A stretch of 8,345 nucleotides of DNA, from positions 1 to 8,345 of the forward strand of contig JASMAO010000035.1 of the NCBI GenBank assembly GCA_030754315.1. The letters are read 5' to 3'. A model generated the notes under the pieces. That model ran no database searches. It saw only the letters and a list, made by a program, of their open reading frames with translations, and was not told the DNA's origin. A program made the position numbers and the translations under genes. Of the stretch, positions 6,851-8,345 are shown piece by piece (position 1 is the stretch's first letter; each line of letters opens with the position of its first letter). Source of the stretch: SAR202 cluster bacterium. Its GTDB lineage: Bacteria; Chloroflexota; Dehalococcoidia; Lucifugimonadales; JASMAO01.

Positions 6851-7453
6851 ATGAAGGATATCCTGGAAAGACCTTCACTGGCCCATCGAATGAACTTCTC
6901 AAGAAACCTCGTCCATCCGTTCAGACCCTATAGGTTTGTGCCAATATTATCTGTAATACTAATCTTGCTAGGGGCATTGGGTGGCTGTAACTCTAATGAA
7001 GAACAAATAGAAATGAATTCTCCTGCGCCAGGCGAATCATCCTCACAGTTACGAGACCAGATCGATGGTCAGTGGCTGATCACTCAACCCGACCGTAGTT
7101 ATTCAGTAGAGAATTTTCTTGCGATAGGTTGGAAAAAATCTAAACAACTGGATATAGAAACCCTCCCCCATTCAATTGATGCATGGTATGGCTTCTACAT
7201 GCAAAAAGACATCGAACTACGGTTTTACGACTCACATGACGCCGCCATAGCACATGGAGTGCCACCTGCACGGGAGACCATAAAAAAAGACGCAGGTGCA
7301 AGGATTGGAGCCGCAACAGTTTGGACTGTTAATATCGCTCTCTATGGAGCCTACGCTGTGGCAGGAAACGTCGTCATGATGTGCGAGCTGGAACTGGCCT
7401 CATGCGAAGCTCTGATTAATGCTTTGACGAGCGCCGAGTCGAACGCGTCTTAG
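6851..7453 (+). CDS. Lipoprotein of unknown family
   Basis: This 200-residue protein starts with a long basic n-region (residues 1-28), a hydrophobic core (about 29-43) and a lipobox LGGC with C46 as the predicted lipidated cysteine. It should be exported by Sec and anchored to a membrane. An alternative start at M14 (6890) would give a more usual 32-residue signal but lacks a ribosome-binding site. A polar linker (47-70) leads to a domain with conserved-looking aromatic segments (DAWYGFYMQKDIELRFYDSH at about 114-133). The C-terminal stretch at about 152-177 is Gly/Ala-rich and hydrophobic, with cysteines at 178 and 185 that could form a disulfide. I recognise no named family. It lies 76 bases after the NHL gene on the same strand and is probably the last gene of the DUF1800 operon, giving that cluster an envelope component. 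Confidence 0.75.
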   Translation: MKDILERPSLAHRMNFSRNLVHPFRPYRFVPILSVILILLGALGGCNSNEEQIEMNSPAPGESSSQLRDQIDGQWLITQPDRSYSVENFLAIGWKKSKQLDIETLPHSIDAWYGFYMQKDIELRFYDSHDAAIAHGVPPARETIKKDAGARIGAATVWTVNIALYGAYAVAGNVVMMCELELASCEALINALTSAESNAS

Positions 7454-7526
7454 GTTTGCAATCTATTCTATTGGCGCTATATTCTGAAAACAGTTCTCTA
7501 AATTTAGGAAAAGCTTCTTTCCGCAA

Positions 7527-7555
7527 TTGACAGCACTATACCGATTAACAATAAA
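7527..7555 (+). promoter_or_regulatory. Sigma-70-type promoter of the short-chain dehydrogenase gene
   Basis: A perfect -35 TTGACA (7527-7532) is followed after 17 bases by AATAAA (7550-7555, four of six to the -10). Transcription would begin near 7562, giving a leader of about 22 bases with the AGGGG ribosome-binding site at 7571-7575. It marks a new transcription unit after the lipoprotein gene. Confidence 0.5.
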
Positions 7556-7569
7556 TTCCAGTTAACAAT
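7545..7569 (+). repeat. Direct repeat TTAACAAT flanking the predicted transcription start
   Basis: The octamer TTAACAAT occurs at 7545-7552, overlapping the -10, and at 7562-7569, just after the predicted start. The 17-base period is less than two helical turns. It could be a tandem repressor site, but chance in AT-rich DNA is possible. Confidence 0.3.
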
Positions 7570-7583
7570 CAGGGGCGTTAATC

Positions 7584-8345
7584 ATGGAACTAGGACTAAC
7601 GAACCGTGTCGCCGTAGTGACTGGAGGCAGCGAGGGAATAGGAAAAGCAGCTGCTTGCTCTCTTGCTGCAGAGGGAGCAAACGTAATTATTCTCGCGCGT
7701 ACACAAAGCAAATTGGATTCCGCCCTCGAAGAAATCAGGTCAACTGCGGTAGGTAAAGTAGAGTCGATTAGTTGCGATGTAACAGACCACAAAGCTGTTA
7801 CTAGGACTTTTAACGACATCCTGAAACAATGGGGAAAGGTCGATATCCTCATCAACAACGCTGGATCTGGGAACGCGAACAGTTTCGATGATCTTACCAA
7901 CGTGATGCTAGATGGCGATTTACAGCTCAAGGTTTTCGGGGCAGTTTTCTGCTCACAAGCAGTTCTTACCAGTATGAGGAAAGCCCGGTGGGGGCGAATC
8001 ATAAACATCACAACAGCTGCGGGTAAAGCAGCTGCGGGCTCAAGCGTCCCAACATCAATGTCGCGGGCAGCAGGTATTGCTATGACAAAGGCGATGTCTA
8101 AGGAGTATGCCCCCGATAACGTACTAGTTAACACGGTGTGTATCGGCTCAATAAAAAGTGGTCAGAATGATCGCAAGTGGGAAGCTACTGTCGCTGAAGG
8201 ATCAAAGTTAACACTAGATGAATACTACGACAACAATGGCAAGAACATACCCTTAGGTCGAGTTGGTGAAGCAATGGAAGCCGGTGATCTGATTTGTTTC
8301 TTGGCCTCAGAAAAAGCCAGCTACATTTCCGGAACCGCAATCAAC
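7584..8345 (+). CDS. Short-chain dehydrogenase/reductase, divergent catalytic tetrad, partial at the window edge
   Basis: The visible 254 residues cover almost a whole classical-length short-chain dehydrogenase; only the last few residues after SGTAIN lie beyond the window. The Rossmann fold is complete: TGGSEGIG at 13-20 for the cofactor, CDVTD at 64-68 and NNAG at 91-94. R39 after the second strand is compatible with NADP. In canonical members an Asn-Ser-Tyr-Lys tetrad does the chemistry; by alignment these positions are K116, T144, T157 and R161. A recognised group of bacterial relatives also lacks the YxxxK motif, so this is more likely a distinct subfamily than decay, and the reading frame is clean. 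Start: ATG with AGGGG 8 bases upstream and its own promoter. Substrate and even oxidoreductase activity are uncertain. Confidence 0.85.
   Translation, partial: MELGLTNRVAVVTGGSEGIGKAAACSLAAEGANVIILARTQSKLDSALEEIRSTAVGKVESISCDVTDHKAVTRTFNDILKQWGKVDILINNAGSGNANSFDDLTNVMLDGDLQLKVFGAVFCSQAVLTSMRKARWGRIINITTAAGKAAAGSSVPTSMSRAAGIAMTKAMSKEYAPDNVLVNTVCIGSIKSGQNDRKWEATVAEGSKLTLDEYYDNNGKNIPLGRVGEAMEAGDLICFLASEKASYISGTAIN

Noticed and set aside
7498..7522. Palindrome CTAAATTTAG and weak GGAAA/TTTCC hairpin after the lipoprotein gene
   Set aside because: Stems are short and AT-rich and no T-run follows, so a terminator is not supported.
7562..8134. Long minus-strand open frame opposite the short-chain dehydrogenase
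   Set aside because: The plus strand encodes clear dehydrogenase motifs over the same span; the minus frame is a codon-bias shadow.

Overview
The window looks like chromosomal DNA of a free-living, probably marine heterotrophic bacterium. Gene content (creatininase family, beta-hydroxyacid dehydrogenase, an adjacent DUF1800/DUF1501 pair, an NHL-repeat protein, a divergent short-chain dehydrogenase) and balanced base composition resemble environmental Chloroflexota of the SAR202 type. That is an inference from family content; there is no phylogenetic marker apart from one tRNA. I see no transposase, integrase, phage gene, rRNA or CRISPR array.

Left part (1-1135). A minus-strand unit holds an exonuclease-fold protein (86-877, TTG start with a strong Shine-Dalgarno) and, 12 bases after its stop, the start of a second gene that leaves the window at base 1. 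The exonuclease-fold protein keeps the DEDD fold signature and a C-terminal ExoX-like domain, but four of the five expected catalytic positions are substituted, so it is probably a non-catalytic relative. Upstream of it lies a 12-bp inverted repeat (918-952), followed by a plus-strand tRNA-Leu(CAA) with encoded CCA (1050-1135).

Middle part (1178-3065). A creatininase-family metal-dependent amidohydrolase (minus) and a 3-hydroxyisobutyrate dehydrogenase-type reductase (plus) diverge from a 112-bp shared intergenic region. Both keep their catalytic residues, and together they suggest small-molecule catabolism, though no substrate can be named.

Right part (3199-7453). Four plus-strand genes lie with gaps of 22, 41 and 76 bases: DUF1800, DUF1501, a six-bladed NHL propeller and an unrecognised lipoprotein. 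They look like one operon. The first three have no visible export signal, which is unusual for DUF1501, while the fourth has a lipobox. The tail (7584-8345) is a short-chain dehydrogenase truncated by the window edge, with its own good promoter. It belongs to a divergent group in which the Asn-Ser-Tyr-Lys tetrad is replaced.

The most rewarding points to follow are the degenerate exonuclease with its upstream inverted repeat, the signal-less DUF1800/DUF1501/NHL cassette with its orphan lipoprotein, and the tetrad-less dehydrogenase.
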